Source of the DNA: Haematobia irritans
Lineage: Eukaryota; Arthropoda; Insecta; Diptera; Muscidae
Assembly: GCF_050003625.1 (NCBI RefSeq)
Contig: NW_027445841.1
Location: forward strand, 558,001 to 622,000
DNA: 64,000 bases
Direction of reading: 5' to 3'
Below are positions 49,612-63,107 of this stretch, in pieces. A program made the position numbers and the translations under genes. Position 1 is the first letter of the stretch, and each line of letters opens with the position of its first letter. Under the pieces are notes generated by a model, which ran no database searches, was not told where the DNA came from, and worked only from the letters and a program-made list of their open reading frames with translations.

Positions 49612-52600
49612 GGACGATAATTCGTGACCACCCTCAAAAAATTGAAAAATCCACCCAAAACCTTAAAAAATTGAAATTTTTATATGAAAAACTTCTTTCG
49701 GCCATATCTCCTTAAATATGCGTCCTAGAGCGAAAAGGACGATAATTCGTGACCACCCTCAAAAAATTGAAAAATCCACCCAAAACCTAAAAAAATTTTA
49801 ATTTTTATATGAAAAACTTCTTTTGGCCATATCTCCTTAAATATGCGTCCTAGAGCGAAAAGGACGATAATTCGTGACCACCCTCAAAAAATTTAAAAAT
49901 CCACCCAAAACCAAAAAAAATTGAAATTTTTATATGAAAAACTTCTTTTGGCCATATCTCCTTAAATATGCGTCCTAGAGCGAAAAGGACGATAATTCGT
50001 GACCACCCTCAAAAAATTGAAAAATTCACCCAAAACCTAAAAAAATTGAAATTTTTATATGAAAAACTTCTTTTGGCCATATCTCCTTAAATATGCGTCC
50101 TAGAGCGAAAAGGACGATAATTCGTGACCACCCTCAAAAAATTGAAAAATCCACCCAAAACCTAAAAAAATTTAAATTTTTATATGAAAAACTTCTTTTG
50201 GCCATATCTCCTAAACTAAGCCTCCTAGAGCGAAAACTACGATAATTCGTGACCACCCTCAAAAAAATTGAAAAATCCACCCAAAACCTAAAAAAATTGA
50301 AATTTTTATATGAAAAACTTCTTTTGGCCATATCTCCTAAACTAAGCGTCCTAGAGCGAAAAGGACGATAATTCGTGACCACCATCAAAAATTGAAAAAT
50401 CCACCCAAATCCTAAAAAAATTGAAATTTTTATATGAAAAACTTCTTTTCGCCATATCTCCTTAACTAAGCGTCCTAGAGCGAAAAGGACGATAATTCGT
50501 GACCACCCTCAAAAAATTGAAAAATCCACCCAAAACCTAAAAAAATTGAAATTTTTATATGAAAAACTTCTTGTGGCCAAATCTCCTTAAATATGCGTCC
50601 TAGAGCGAAAAGGACGATAATTCGTGACCACCATCAAAAATTTGAAAAATCCACCCAAAACCTAAAAAAATTGACATTTTTATATGAAAAACTTCTTTTG
50701 GCCATATCTCCTTAAATATGCGTCCTAGAGCGAAAAGGACGATAATTCGTGACCACCCTCAAAAAATTGAAAAATCCACCCAAAACCTAAAAAAATTGAA
50801 ATTTTTATATGAAAAACTTCTTTTGGCCATATCTCCTAAATATGCGTCCTAGAGCGAAAAGGACGATAATTCGTGACCACCCTCAAAAAATTTAAAAATC
50901 CACCCAAAACCTAAAAAAATTTTAATTTTTATATGAAAAACTTCTTTTGGCCATATCTCCTTAAATATGCGTCCTAGAGCGAAAAGGACGATAATTCGTG
51001 ACCACCCTCAAAAAATTTAAAAATCCACCCAAAACCTAAAAAAATTTTAATTTTTATATGAAAAACTTCTTTTGGCCATATCTCCTTAAATATGCGTCCT
51101 AGAGCGAAAAGGACGATAATTCGTGACCACCCTCAAAAAATTTAAAAATCCACCCAAAACCTAAAAAAATTTTAATTTTTATATGAAAAACTTCTTTTGG
51201 CCATATCTCCTTAAATATGCGTCCTAGAGCGAAAAGGACGATAATTCGTGACCACCCTCAAAAAATTGAAAAATCCACCCAAAACCTTAAAAAATTGAAA
51301 TTTTTATATGAAAAACTTCTTTTGGCCATATCTCCTTAAATATGCGTCCTAGAGCGAAAAGGACGATAATTCGTGACCAGCCTCAAAAAATTGAAAAATC
51401 CACCCAAAACCTAAAAAAATTGAAATTTTTATATGAAAAACTTCTTTTGGCCATATCTCCTAAACTAAGCCTCCTACAGCGAAAAGGACGATAATTCGTG
51501 ACCACCCTCAAAAAATTGAAAAATCCACCCAAAACCTAAAAAAATTGAAATTTTTATATGAAAAACTTCTTTTGGCCATATCTCCTAAACTAAGCGTCCT
51601 AGAGCGAAAAGGACGATAATTCGTGACCACCCTCAAAAAATTCAAAAATCCACCCAAAACCTAAAAAATTGAAATTTTTATATGAAAAACTTCTTTTGGC
51701 CATATCTCCTAAACTAAGCGTCCTAGAGCGAAAAGGACGATAATTCGTGACCACCCTCAAAAAATTGAAAAATCCACCCAAAACCTAAAAAAATTGAAAT
51801 TTTTATATGAAAAACTTCTTTTGGCCATATCTCCTTAAATATGCGTCCTAGAGCGAAAAGGACGATAATTCGTGACCACCCTCAAAAAGTTGAAAAATCC
51901 ACCCAAAACCTAAAAAAATTGAAATTTTTATATGAAAAACTTCTTTTGGCCATATCTCCTTAAATATGCGCCCTAGACCGAAAAGGACGATAATTCGTGA
52001 CCACCCTCAAAAAATTGAAAAATCCACCCAAAACCTAAAAAAATTGAAATTTTTATATGAAAAACTTCTTTTGGCCATATCTCCTTAAATATGCGTCCTA
52101 GAGTGAAAAGGACGATAATTCGTGACCACCCTCAAAAAATTGAAAAATCCACCCAAAACCTGAAAAAATTGAAATTTTTATATGAAAAACTTCATTTGGC
52201 CATATCTCCTAAACTAAGCCTCCTAGAGCGAAAAGGACGATAATTCGTGACCACCCTCAAAAATTTGAAAAATCCACCCAAAACCTAAAAAAATTGAAAT
52301 TTTTATATGAAAAACTTCTTTTGGCCATATCTCCTAAACTAAGCGTCCTAGAGCGAAAAGGACGATAATTCGTGACCACCCTCAAAAAATTCAAAAATCC
52401 ACCCAAAACCTAAAAAAATTGAAATTTTTATATGAAAAACTTCTTTTGGCCATATCTCCTTAAATATGCGTCCTAGAGCGAAAAGGACGATAATTCGTGA
52501 CCACCCTCAAAAAATTGAAAAATCCACCCAAAACCTAAAAAAATTGAAATTTTTATATGAAAAACTTCTTTTGGCCATATCTCCTTAAATATGCGTCCTA

Positions 52601-53608
52601 GAGCGAAAAGGACGATAATTCGTGAACACCCTCAAAAAATTTAAAAATCCACCCAAAACCTAAAAAAATTTTATTTTTATATGATAAACTTCTTTTGGCC
52701 ATATCTCCTTAAATATGCGTCCTAGAGCGAAAAGGACGATAATTCGTGACCACCCTCAAAAAATTTAAAAATCCACCCAAAACCTAAAAAAATTTTAATT
52801 TTTATATGAAAAACTTCTTTTGGCCATATCTCCTTAAATATGCGTCCTAGAGCGAAAAGGACGATAATTCGTGACCACCCTCAAAAAATTTAAAAATCCA
52901 CCCAAAACCTAAAAAAATTTTAATTTTTATATGAAAAACTTCTTTTGGCCATATCTCCTTAAATATGCGTCCTAGAGCGAAAAGGACGATAATTCGTGAC
53001 CACCCTCAAAAAATTGAAAAATCCACCCAAAACCTTAAAAAATTGAAATTTTTATATGAAAAACTTCTTTTGGCCATATCTCCTTAAATATGCGTCCTAG
53101 AGCGAAAAGGACGATAATTCGTGACCACCCTCAAAAAATTGAAAAATCCACCCAAAACCTAAAAAAATTGAAATTTTTATATGAAAAACTTCTTTTGGCC
53201 ATATCTCCTTAAATATGCGTCCTAGAGCGAAAAGGACGATAATTCGTGACCACCCTCAAAAAATTGAAAAATCCACCCAAAACCTAAAAAAATTGAAATT
53301 TTTATATGAAAAACTTCTTTTGGCCATATCTCCTAAACTAAGCGTCCTAGAGCGAAAAGGACGATAATTCGTGACCACCCTCAAAAAATTCAAAAATCCA
53401 CCCAAAACCTAAAAAAATTGAAATTTTTATATGAAAAACTTCTTTTGGCCATACCTCCTTAAATATGCGTCCTAGAGCGAAAAGGACGATAATTCGTGAC
53501 CACCCTCAAAAAATTGAAAAATCCACCCAAAACCTAAAAAAATTGAAATTTTTATATGAAAAACTTCTTTTGGCCATATCTCCTAAACTAAGCCTCCTAG
53601 AGCGAAAA

Positions 53609-56600
53609 CTACGATAATTCGTGACCACCCTCAAAAAAATTGAAAAATCCACCCAAAACCTAAAAAAATTGAAATTTTTATATGAAAAACTTCTTTTGGC
53701 CATATCTCCTAAACTAAGCGTCCTAGAGCGAAAAGGACGATAATTCGTGACCACCCTCAAAAAATTGAAAAATCCACCCAAAACCTAAAAAAATTGAAAT
53801 TTTTATATGAAAAACTTCTTTTGGCCATATCTCCTTAAATATGCGTCCTAGAGCGAAAAGGATGATAATTCGTGACCACCCTCAAAAAATTTAAAAATCC
53901 ACCCAAAACCTAAAAAAATTGAAATTTTTATATGAAAAACTTCTTTTGGCCATATCTCCTAAACTAAGCGCCCTAGAGCGAAAAGGACGATAATTCGTGA
54001 CCACCCTCAAAAAATTGAAAAATCCACCCAAAACCTAAAAAAATTGAAATTTTTATATGAAAAACTTCTTTTGGCCATATCTCCTAAACTAAGCCTCCTA
54101 GAGCGAAAAGGACGATAATTCGTGACCACCCTCAAAAAATTGAAAAATCCACCCAAAACCTAAAAAAATTGAAATTTTTATATGAAAAACTTCTTTTGGC
54201 CATATCTCCTAAACTAAGCGTCCTAGAGCGAAAAGGACGATAATTCGTGACCACCCTCAAAAAATTCAAAAATCCACCCAAAACCTAAAAAAATTTAAAT
54301 TTTTATATGAAAAACTTCTTTTGGCCATATCTCCTTAAATATGCGTCCTAGAGCGAAAAGGACGATAATTCGTGACCACCCTCAAAAAATTTAAAAATCC
54401 ACCCAAAACCTAAAAAAAATTTAATTTTTATATGAAAAACTTCTTTTGGCCATATCTCCTTAAATATGCGTCCTAGAGCGAAAAGGACGATAATTCGTGA
54501 CCACCCTCAAAAAATTGAAAAATCCACCCAAAACCTAAAAAAATTGAAATTTTTATATGAAAAACTTCTTTTGGCCATATCTCCTTAAATATGCGTCCTA
54601 GAGCGAAAAGGACGATAATTCGTGACCACCCTCAAAAAATTTAAAAATCCACCCAAAACCTAAAAAATTTTTAATTTTTATATGAAAAACTTCTTTTGGC
54701 CATATCTCCTTAAATATGCGTCCTAGAGCGAAAAGGACGATAATTCGTGACCACCCTCAAAAATTTGAAAAATCCACCCAAAACCTAAAAAAATTGAAAT
54801 TTTTATATGAAAAACTTCTTTTGGCCATATCTCCTAAACTAAGCGTCCTAGAGCGAAAAGGACGATAATTCGTGACCACCATCAAAAATTGAAAAATCCA
54901 CCCAAATCCTAAAAAAATTGAAATTTTTATATGAAAAACTTCTTTTGGCCATATCTCCTAAACTAAGCGTCCTAGAGCGAAAAGGACGATAATTCGTGAC
55001 CACCCTCAAAAAATTCAAAAATCCACCCAAAACCTAAAAAAATTGAAATTTTTATATGAAAAACTTCTTTTGGCCATATCTCCTTAAATATGCGTCCTAG
55101 AGCGAAAAGGACGATAATTCGTGACCACCCTCAAAAAATTGAAAAATCCACCCAAAACCTAAAGAAATTGAAATTTTTATATGAAAAACTTCTTTTGGCC
55201 ATATCTCCTTAAATATGCGTCCTAGAGCGAAAAGGACGATAATTCGTGACCACCCTCAAAAAATTTAAAAATCCACCCAAAACCTAAAAAAATTGAAATT
55301 TTTATATGAAAAACTTCTTTTGGCCATATCTCCTTAAATATGCGTCCTAGAGCGAAAAGGACGATAATTCGTGACCACCCTCAAAAAATTTAAAAATCCA
55401 CCCAAAACCTAAAAAAATTGAAATTTTTATATGAAAAACTTCTTTTGGCCATATCTCCTTAAATATGCGTCCTAGAGCGAAAAGGACGATAATTCGTGAC
55501 CACCCTCAAAAAAATTGAAAAATCCACCCAAAACCTAAAAAATTGATATTTTTATATGAAAAACTTCTTTTGGCCATATCTCCTTAAATATGCGTCCTAG
55601 AGCGAAAAGGACGATAATTCGTGACCACCCTCAAAAAATTGAAAAATCCACCCAAAACCTAAAAAAATTGAAATTTTTATATGAAATACTTTTTTGGGCC
55701 ATATCTCCTTAAATATGCGTCCTAGAGCGAAAAGGATGATAATTCGTGACCACCCTCAAAAAATTTAAAAATCCACCCAAAACCTAAAAAAATTGAAATT
55801 TTTATATGAAAAACTTCTTTTGGCCATATCTCCTAAACTAAGCGCCCTAGAGCGAAAAGGACGATAATTCGTGACCACCCTCAAAAAATTCAAAAATCCA
55901 CCCAAAACCTAAAAAAATTGAAATTTTTATATGAAAAACTTCTTTTGGCCATATCTCCTTAAATATGCGTCCTAGAGCGAAAAGGACGATAATTCGTGAC
56001 CACCCTCAAAAAATTGAAAAATCCACCCAAAACCTAAAAAAATTGAAATTTTTATATGAAAAACTTCTTTTGGCCATATCTCCTTAAATATGCGTCCTAG
56101 AGCGAAAAGGACGATAATTCGTGAACACCCTCAAAAAATTTAAAAATCCACCCAAAACCTAAAAAAATTTTATTTTTATATGATAAACTTCTTTTGGCCA
56201 TATCTCCTTAAATATGCGTCCTAGAGCGAAAAGGACGATAATTCGTGACCACCCTCAAAAAATTTAAAAATCCACCCAAAACCTAAAAAAATTTTAATTT
56301 TTATATGAAAAACTTCTTTTGGCCATATCTCCTTAAATATGCGTCCTAGAGCGAAAAGGACGATAATTCGTGACCACCCTCAAAAAATTTAAAAATCCAC
56401 CCAAAACCTAAAAAAATTTTAATTTTTATATGAAAAACTTCTTTTGGCCATATCTCCTTAAATATGCGTCCTAGAGCGAAAAGGACGATAATTCGTGACC
56501 ACCCTCAAAAAATTGAAAAATCCACCCAAAACCTTAAAAAATTGAAATTTTTATATGAAAAACTTCTTTTGGCCATATCTCCTTAAATATGCGTCCTAGA

Positions 56601-57107
56601 GCGAAAAGGACGATAATTCGTGACCACCCTCAAAAAATTGAAAAATCCACCCAAAACCTAAAAAAATTGAAATTTTTATATGAAAAACTTCTTTTGGCCA
56701 TATCTCCTTAAATATGCGTCCTAGAGCGAAAAGGACGATAATTCGTGACCACCCTCAAAAAATTGAAAAATCCACCCAAAACCTAAAAAAATTGAAATTT
56801 TTATATGAAAAACTTCTTTTGGCCATATCTCCTAAACTAAGCGTCCTAGAGCGAAAAGGACGATAATTCGTGACCACCCTCAAAAAATTCAAAAATCCAC
56901 CCAAAACCTAAAAAAATTGAAATTTTTATATGAAAAACTTCTTTTGGCCATACCTCCTTAAATATGCGTCCTAGAGCGAAAAGGACGATAATTCGTGACC
57001 ACCCTCAAAAAATTGAAAAATCCACCCAAAACCTAAAAAAATTGAAATTTTTATATGAAAAACTTCTTTTGGCCATATCTCCTAAACTAAGCCTCCTAGA
57101 GCGAAAA
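53609..57107. repeat. 3499-bp divergent higher-order unit
   Basis: This contains the same marker series as the canonical unit but is stretched to 28 monomers. It includes segments later found separately at 58.6-59.5 kb (offset 4999) and 60.8-61.3 kb (offset 5125). It looks like a source region for the newer, shorter units to its right. Confidence 0.65.
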
Positions 57108-58607
57108 CTACGATAATTCGTGACCACCCTCAAAAAAATTGAAAAATCCACCCAAAACCTAAAAAAATTGAAATTTTTATATGAAAAACTTCTTTTGGCC
57201 ATATCTCCTAAACTAAGCGTCCTAGAGCGAAAAGGACGATAATTCGTGACCACCCTCAAAAAATTGAAAAATCCACCCAAAACCTAAAAAAATTGAAATT
57301 TTTATATGAAAAACTTCTTTTGGCCATATCTCCTTAAATATGCGTCCTAGAGCGAAAAGGATGATAATTCGTGACCACCCTCAAAAAATTTAAAAATCCA
57401 CCCAAAACCTAAAAAAATTGAAATTTTTATATGAAAAACTTCTTTTGGCCATATCTCCTAAACTAAGCGCCCTAGAGCGAAAAGGACGATAATTCGTGAC
57501 CACCCTCAAAAAATTGAAAAATCCACCCAAAACCTAAAAAAATTGAAATTTTTATATGAAAAACTTCTTTTGGCCATATCTCCTTAAATATGCGTCCTAG
57601 AGCGAAAAGGACGATAATTCGTGAACACCCTCAAAAAATTTAAAAATCCACCCAAAACCTAAAAAAATTTTATTTTTATATGATAAACTTCTTTTGGCCA
57701 TATCTCCTTAAATATGCGTCCTAGAGCGAAAAGGACGATAATTCGTGACCACCCTCAAAAAATTTAAAAATCCACCCAAAACCTAAAAAAATTTTAATTT
57801 TTATATGAAAAACTTCTTTTGGCCATATCTCCTTAAATATGCGTCCTAGAGCGAAAAGGACGATAATTCGTGACCACCCTCAAAAAATTTAAAAATCCAC
57901 CCAAAACCTAAAAAAATTTTAATTTTTATATGAAAAACTTCTTTTGGCCATATCTCCTTAAATATGCGTCCTAGAGCGAAAAGGACGATAATTCGTGACC
58001 ACCCTCAAAAAATTGAAAAATCCACCCAAAACCTTAAAAAATTGAAATTTTTATATGAAAAACTTCTTTTGGCCATATCTCCTTAAATATGCGTCCTAGA
58101 GCGAAAAGGACGATAATTCGTGACCACCCTCAAAAAATTGAAAAATCCACCCAAAACCTAAAAAAATTGAAATTTTTATATGAAAAACTTCGTTTGGCCA
58201 TATCTCCTTAAATATGCGTCCTAGAGCGAAAAGGACGATAATTCGTGACCACCCTCAAAAAATTGAAAAATCCACCCAAAACCTAAAAAAATTGAAATTT
58301 TTATATGAAAAACTTCTTTTGGCCATATCTCCTAAACTAAGCGTCCTAGAGCGAAAAGGACGATAATTCGTGACCACCCTCAAAAAATTCAAAAATCCAC
58401 CCAAAACCTAAAAAAATTGAAATTTTTATATGAAAAACTTCTTTTGGCCATACCTCCTTAAATATGCGTCCTAGAGCGAAAAGGACGATAATTCGTGACC
58501 ACCCTCAAAAAATTGAAAAATCCACCCAAAACCTAAAAAAATTGAAATTTTTATATGAAAAACTTCTTTTGGCCATATCTCCTAAACTAAGCCTCCTAGA
58601 GCGAAAA
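57108..58607. repeat. 1500-bp higher-order unit, canonical copy
   Basis: This unit has twelve monomers in order: CTACG head (126 bp, seven-A run); plain; ATGATAATTC with AAGCGCCC tail; plain; GTGAACACC with GATAAAC (124 bp); two TTT/TT-spacer monomers; CCTTAAAA; two plain; TTC with CCATACCTCC; and a plain monomer ending AAGCCTCC. A private substitution, CTTCGTTTGG, lies near 58191. The order is repeated in full at 61608-63107. Confidence 0.9.
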
Positions 58608-60732
58608 CTACGATAATTCGTGACCACCCTCAAAAAAATTGAAAAATCCACCCAAAACCTAAAAAAATTGAAATTTTTATATGAAAAACTTCTTTTGGCC
58701 ATATCTCCTAAACTAAGCGTCCTAGAGCGAAAAGGACGATAATTCGTGACCACCCTCAAAAAATTGAAAAATCCACCCAAAACCTAAAAAAATTGAAATT
58801 TTTATATGAAAAACTTCTTTTGGCCATATCTCCTTAAATATGCGTCCTAGAGCGAAAAGGATGATAATTCGTGACCACCCTCAAAAAATTTAAAAATTCA
58901 CCCAAAACCTAAAAAAATTGAAATTTTTATATGAAAAACTTCTTTTGGCCATATCTCCTAAACTAAGCGCCCTAGAGCGAAAAGGACGATAATTCGTGAC
59001 CACCCTCAAAAAATTGAAAAATCCACCCAAAACCTAAAAAAATTGAAATTTTTATATGAAAAACTTCTTTTGGCCATATCTCCTAAACTAAGCCTCCTAG
59101 AGCGAAAAGGACGATAATTCGTGACCACCCTCAAAAAATTGAAAAATCCACCCAAAACCTAAAAAAATTGAAATTTTTATATGAAAAACTTCTTTTGGCC
59201 ATATCTCCTAAACTAAGCGTCCTAGAGCGAAAAGGACGATAATTCGTGACCACCCTCAAAAAATTCAAAAATCCACCCAAAACCTAAAAAAATTTAAATT
59301 TTTATATGAAAAACTTCTTTTGGCCATATCTCCTTAAATATGCGTCCTAGAGCGAAAAGGACGATAATTCGTGACCACCCTCAAAAAATTTAAAAATCCA
59401 CCCAAAACCTAAAAAAAATTTAATTTTTATATGAAAAACTTCTTTTGGCCATATCTCCTTAAATATGCGTCCTAGAGCGAAAAGGACGATAATTCGTGAC
59501 CACCCTCAAAAAATTCAAAAATCCACCCAAAACCTAAAAAAATTGAAATTTTTATATGAAAAACTTCTTTTGGCCATATCTCCTTAAATATGCGTCCTAG
59601 AGCGAAAAGGACGATAATTCGTGACCACCCTCAAAAAATTGAAAAATCCACCCAAAACCTAAAAAAATTGAAATTTTTATATGAAAAACTTCTTTTGGCC
59701 ATATCTCCTTAAATATGCGTCCTAGAGCGAAAAGGACGATAATTCGTGAACACCCTCAAAAAATTTAAAAATCCACCCAAAACCTAAAAAAATTTTATTT
59801 TTATATGATAAACTTCTTTTGGCCATATCTCCTTAAATATGCGTCCTAGAGCGAAAAGGACGATAATTCGTGACCACCCTCAAAAAATTTAAAAATCCAC
59901 CCAAAACCTAAAAAAATTTTAATTTTTATATGAAAAACTTCTTTTGGCCATATCTCCTTAAATATGCGTCCTAGAGCGAAAAGGACGATAATTCGTGACC
60001 ACCCTCAAAAAATTTAAAAATCCACCCAAAACCTAAAAAAATTTTAATTTTTATATGAAAAACTTCTTTTGGCCATATCTCCTTAAATATGCGTCCTAGA
60101 GCGAAAAGGACGATAATTCGTGACCACCCTCAAAAAATTGAAAAATCCACCCAAAACCTTAAAAAATTGAAATTTTTATATGAAAAACTTCTTTTGGCCA
60201 TATCTCCTTAAATATGCGTCCTAGAGCGAAAAGGACGATAATTCGTGACCACCCTCAAAAAATTGAAAAATCCACCCAAAACCTAAAAAAATTGAAATTT
60301 TTATATGAAAAACTTCTTTTGGCCATATCTCCTTAAATATGCGTCCTAGAGCGAAAAGGACGATAATTCGTGACCACCCTCAAAAAATTGAAAAATCCAC
60401 CCAAAACCTAAAAAAATTGAAATTTTTATATGAAAAACTTCTTTTGGCCATATCTCCTAAACTAAGCGTCCTAGAGCGAAAAGGACGATAATTCGTGACC
60501 ACCCTCAAAAAATTCAAAAATCCACCCAAAACCTAAAAAAATTGAAATTTTTATATGAAAAACTTCTTTTGGCCATACCTCCTTAAATATGCGTCCTAGA
60601 GCGAAAAGGACGATAATTCGTGACCACCCTCAAAAAATTGAAAAATCCACCCAAAACCTAAAAAAATTGAAATTTTTATATGAAAAACTTCTTTTGGCCA
60701 TATCTCCTAAACTAAGCCTCCTAGAGCGAAAA
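58608..60732. repeat. 2125-bp higher-order unit (1500 + 625)
   Basis: This matches the canonical unit but has five extra monomers between the AAGCGCCC-tailed monomer and the GTGAACACC monomer (roughly 59109-59733). It carries an AAAAATTCACCC substitution at about 58896, also found 4500 bp downstream. Confidence 0.85.
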
Positions 60733-61607
60733 CTACGATAATTCGTGACCACCCTCAAAAAAATTGAAAAATCCACCCAAAACCTAAAAAAATTGAAATT
60801 TTTATATGAAATACTTTTTTGGGCCATATCTCCTTAAATATGCGTCCTAGAGCGAAAAGGATGATAATTCGTGACCACCCTCAAAAAATTTAAAAATCCA
60901 CCCAAAACCTAAAAAAATTGAAATTTTTATATGAAAAACTTCTTTTGGCCATATCTCCTAAACTAAGCGCCCTAGAGCGAAAAGGACGATAATTCGTGAC
61001 CACCCTCAAAAAATTCAAAAATCCACCCAAAACCTAAAAAAATTGAAATTTTTATATGAAAAACTTCTTTTGGCCATATCTCCTTAAATATGCGTCCTAG
61101 AGCGAAAAGGACGATAATTCGTGACCACCCTCAAAAAATTGAAAAATCCACCCAAAACCTAAAAAAATTGAAATTTTTATATGAAAAACTTCTTTTGGCC
61201 ATATCTCCTTAAATATGCGTCCTAGAGCGAAAAGGACGATAATTCGTGAACACCCTCAAAAAATTTAAAAATCCACCCAAAACCTAAAAAAATTTTATTT
61301 TTATATGATAAACTTCTTTTGGCCATATCTCCTAAACTAAGCGTCCTAGAGCGAAAAGGACGATAATTCGTGACCACCCTCAAAAAATTCAAAAATCCAC
61401 CCAAAACCTAAAAAAATTGAAATTTTTATATGAAAAACTTCTTTTGGCCATACCTCCTTAAATATGCGTCCTAGAGCGAAAAGGACGATAATTCGTGACC
61501 ACCCTCAAAAAATTGAAAAATCCACCCAAAACCTAAAAAAATTGAAATTTTTATATGAAAAACTTCTTTTGGCCATATCTCCTAAACTAAGCCTCCTAGA
61601 GCGAAAA
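60733..61607. repeat. 875-bp higher-order unit (1500 - 625)
   Basis: This unit has only seven monomers. The GTGAACACC monomer (head 61234) has a type A tail and is followed directly by the CCATACCTCC monomer, so the TT-spacer, CCTTAAAA and plain monomers between them in the canonical unit are gone. A hybrid with TTTTTTGGGCC near 60815 also occurs 5125 bp upstream, near 55690. Confidence 0.85.
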
Positions 61608-63107
61608 CTACGATAATTCGTGACCACCCTCAAAAAAATTGAAAAATCCACCCAAAACCTAAAAAAATTGAAATTTTTATATGAAAAACTTCTTTTGGCC
61701 ATATCTCCTAAACTAAGCGTCCTAGAGCGAAAAGGACGATAATTCGTGACCACCCTCAAAAAATTGAAAAATCCACCCAAAACCTAAAAAAATTGAAATT
61801 TTTATATGAAAAACTTCTTTTGGCCATATCTCCTTAAATATGCGTCCTAGAGCGAAAAGGATGATAATTCGTGACCACCCTCAAAAAATTTAAAAATCCA
61901 CCCAAAACCTAAAAAAATTGAAATTTTTATATGAAAAACTTCTTTTGGCCATATCTCCTAAACTAAGCGCCCTAGAGCGAAAAGGACGATAATTCGTGAC
62001 CACCCTCAAAAAATTGAAAAATCCACCCAAAACCTAAAAAAATTGAAATTTTTATATGAAAAACTTCTTTTGGCCATATCTCCTTAAATATGCGTCCTAG
62101 AGCGAAAAGGACGATAATTCGTGAACACCCTCAAAAAATTTAAAAATCCACCCAAAACCTAAAAAAATTTTATTTTTATATGATAAACTTCTTTTGGCCA
62201 TATCTCCTTAAATATGCGTCCTAGAGCGAAAAGGACGATAATTCGTGACCACCCTCAAAAAATTTAAAAATCCACCCAAAACCTAAAAAAATTTTAATTT
62301 TTATATGAAAAACTTCTTTTGGCCATATCTCCTTAAATATGCGTCCTAGAGCGAAAAGGACGATAATTCGTGACCACCCTCAAAAAATTTAAAAATCCAC
62401 CCAAAACCTAAAAAAATTTTAATTTTTATATGAAAAACTTCTTTTGGCCATATCTCCTTAAATATGCGTCCTAGAGCGAAAAGGACGATAATTCGTGACC
62501 ACCCTCAAAAAATTGAAAAATCCACCCAAAACCTTAAAAAATTGAAATTTTTATATGAAAAACTTCTTTTGGCCATATCTCCTTAAATATGCGTCCTAGA
62601 GCGAAAAGGACGATAATTCGTGACCACCCTCAAAAAATTGAAAAATCCACCCAAAACCTAAAAAAATTGAAATTTTTATATGAAAAACTTCTTTTGGCCA
62701 TATCTCCTTAAATATGCGTCCTAGAGCGAAAAGGACGATAATTCGTGACCACCCTCAAAAAATTGAAAAATCCACCCAAAACCTAAAAAAATTGAAATTT
62801 TTATATGAAAAACTTCTTTTGGCCATATCTCCTAAACTAAGCGTCCTAGAGCGAAAAGGACGATAATTCGTGACCACCCTCAAAAAATTCAAAAATCCAC
62901 CCAAAACCTAAAAAAATTGAAATTTTTATATGAAAAACTTCTTTTGGCCATACCTCCTTAAATATGCGTCCTAGAGCGAAAAGGACGATAATTCGTGACC
63001 ACCCTCAAAAAATTGAAAAATCCACCCAAAACCTAAAAAAATTGAAATTTTTATATGAAAAACTTCTTTTGGCCATATCTCCTAAACTAAGCCTCCTAGA
63101 GCGAAAA
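61608..63107. repeat. 1500-bp higher-order unit, canonical copy
   Basis: This has the same twelve-monomer order as 57108-58607. The two copies lie 4500 bp apart and I noticed only one substitution between them (CTTCG versus CTTCT near 58191/62691). Confidence 0.9.

Larger units (their letters stand above)
43574..50236. repeat. Block 3: mixed monomers, enriched in truncations
   Basis: GATAGTTTT monomers almost disappear after about 43.7 kb (one remains near 45.1 kb) and monomers with GA and TT spacers return. GGACTAT heads at 43574, 43699, 45904 and 46904 tie the left part to block 2 and to itself (45904 to 46904 is 1000 bp, eight monomers). Four of the six clearly truncated monomers in the window lie here (44699, 48780, 48895, 49497). 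A 717-bp segment is repeated (48504 and 49221). The GCGCCCTAGACCG tail near 47.76 kb recurs at 51.97 kb, 4206 bp away, linking this block to block 4. Confidence 0.7.

Noticed and set aside
57005..57280. 91-codon minus-strand open frames repeated at 53506, 57005, 58505, 61505 and 63005 (shorter forms at 50134 and 60630)
   Set aside because: They span two monomers only because one of them is 126 bp (42 codons), which keeps the frame across the junction. They recur every 1500 bp as part of the higher-order repeat. The predicted peptide is the same low-complexity satellite translation twice over.
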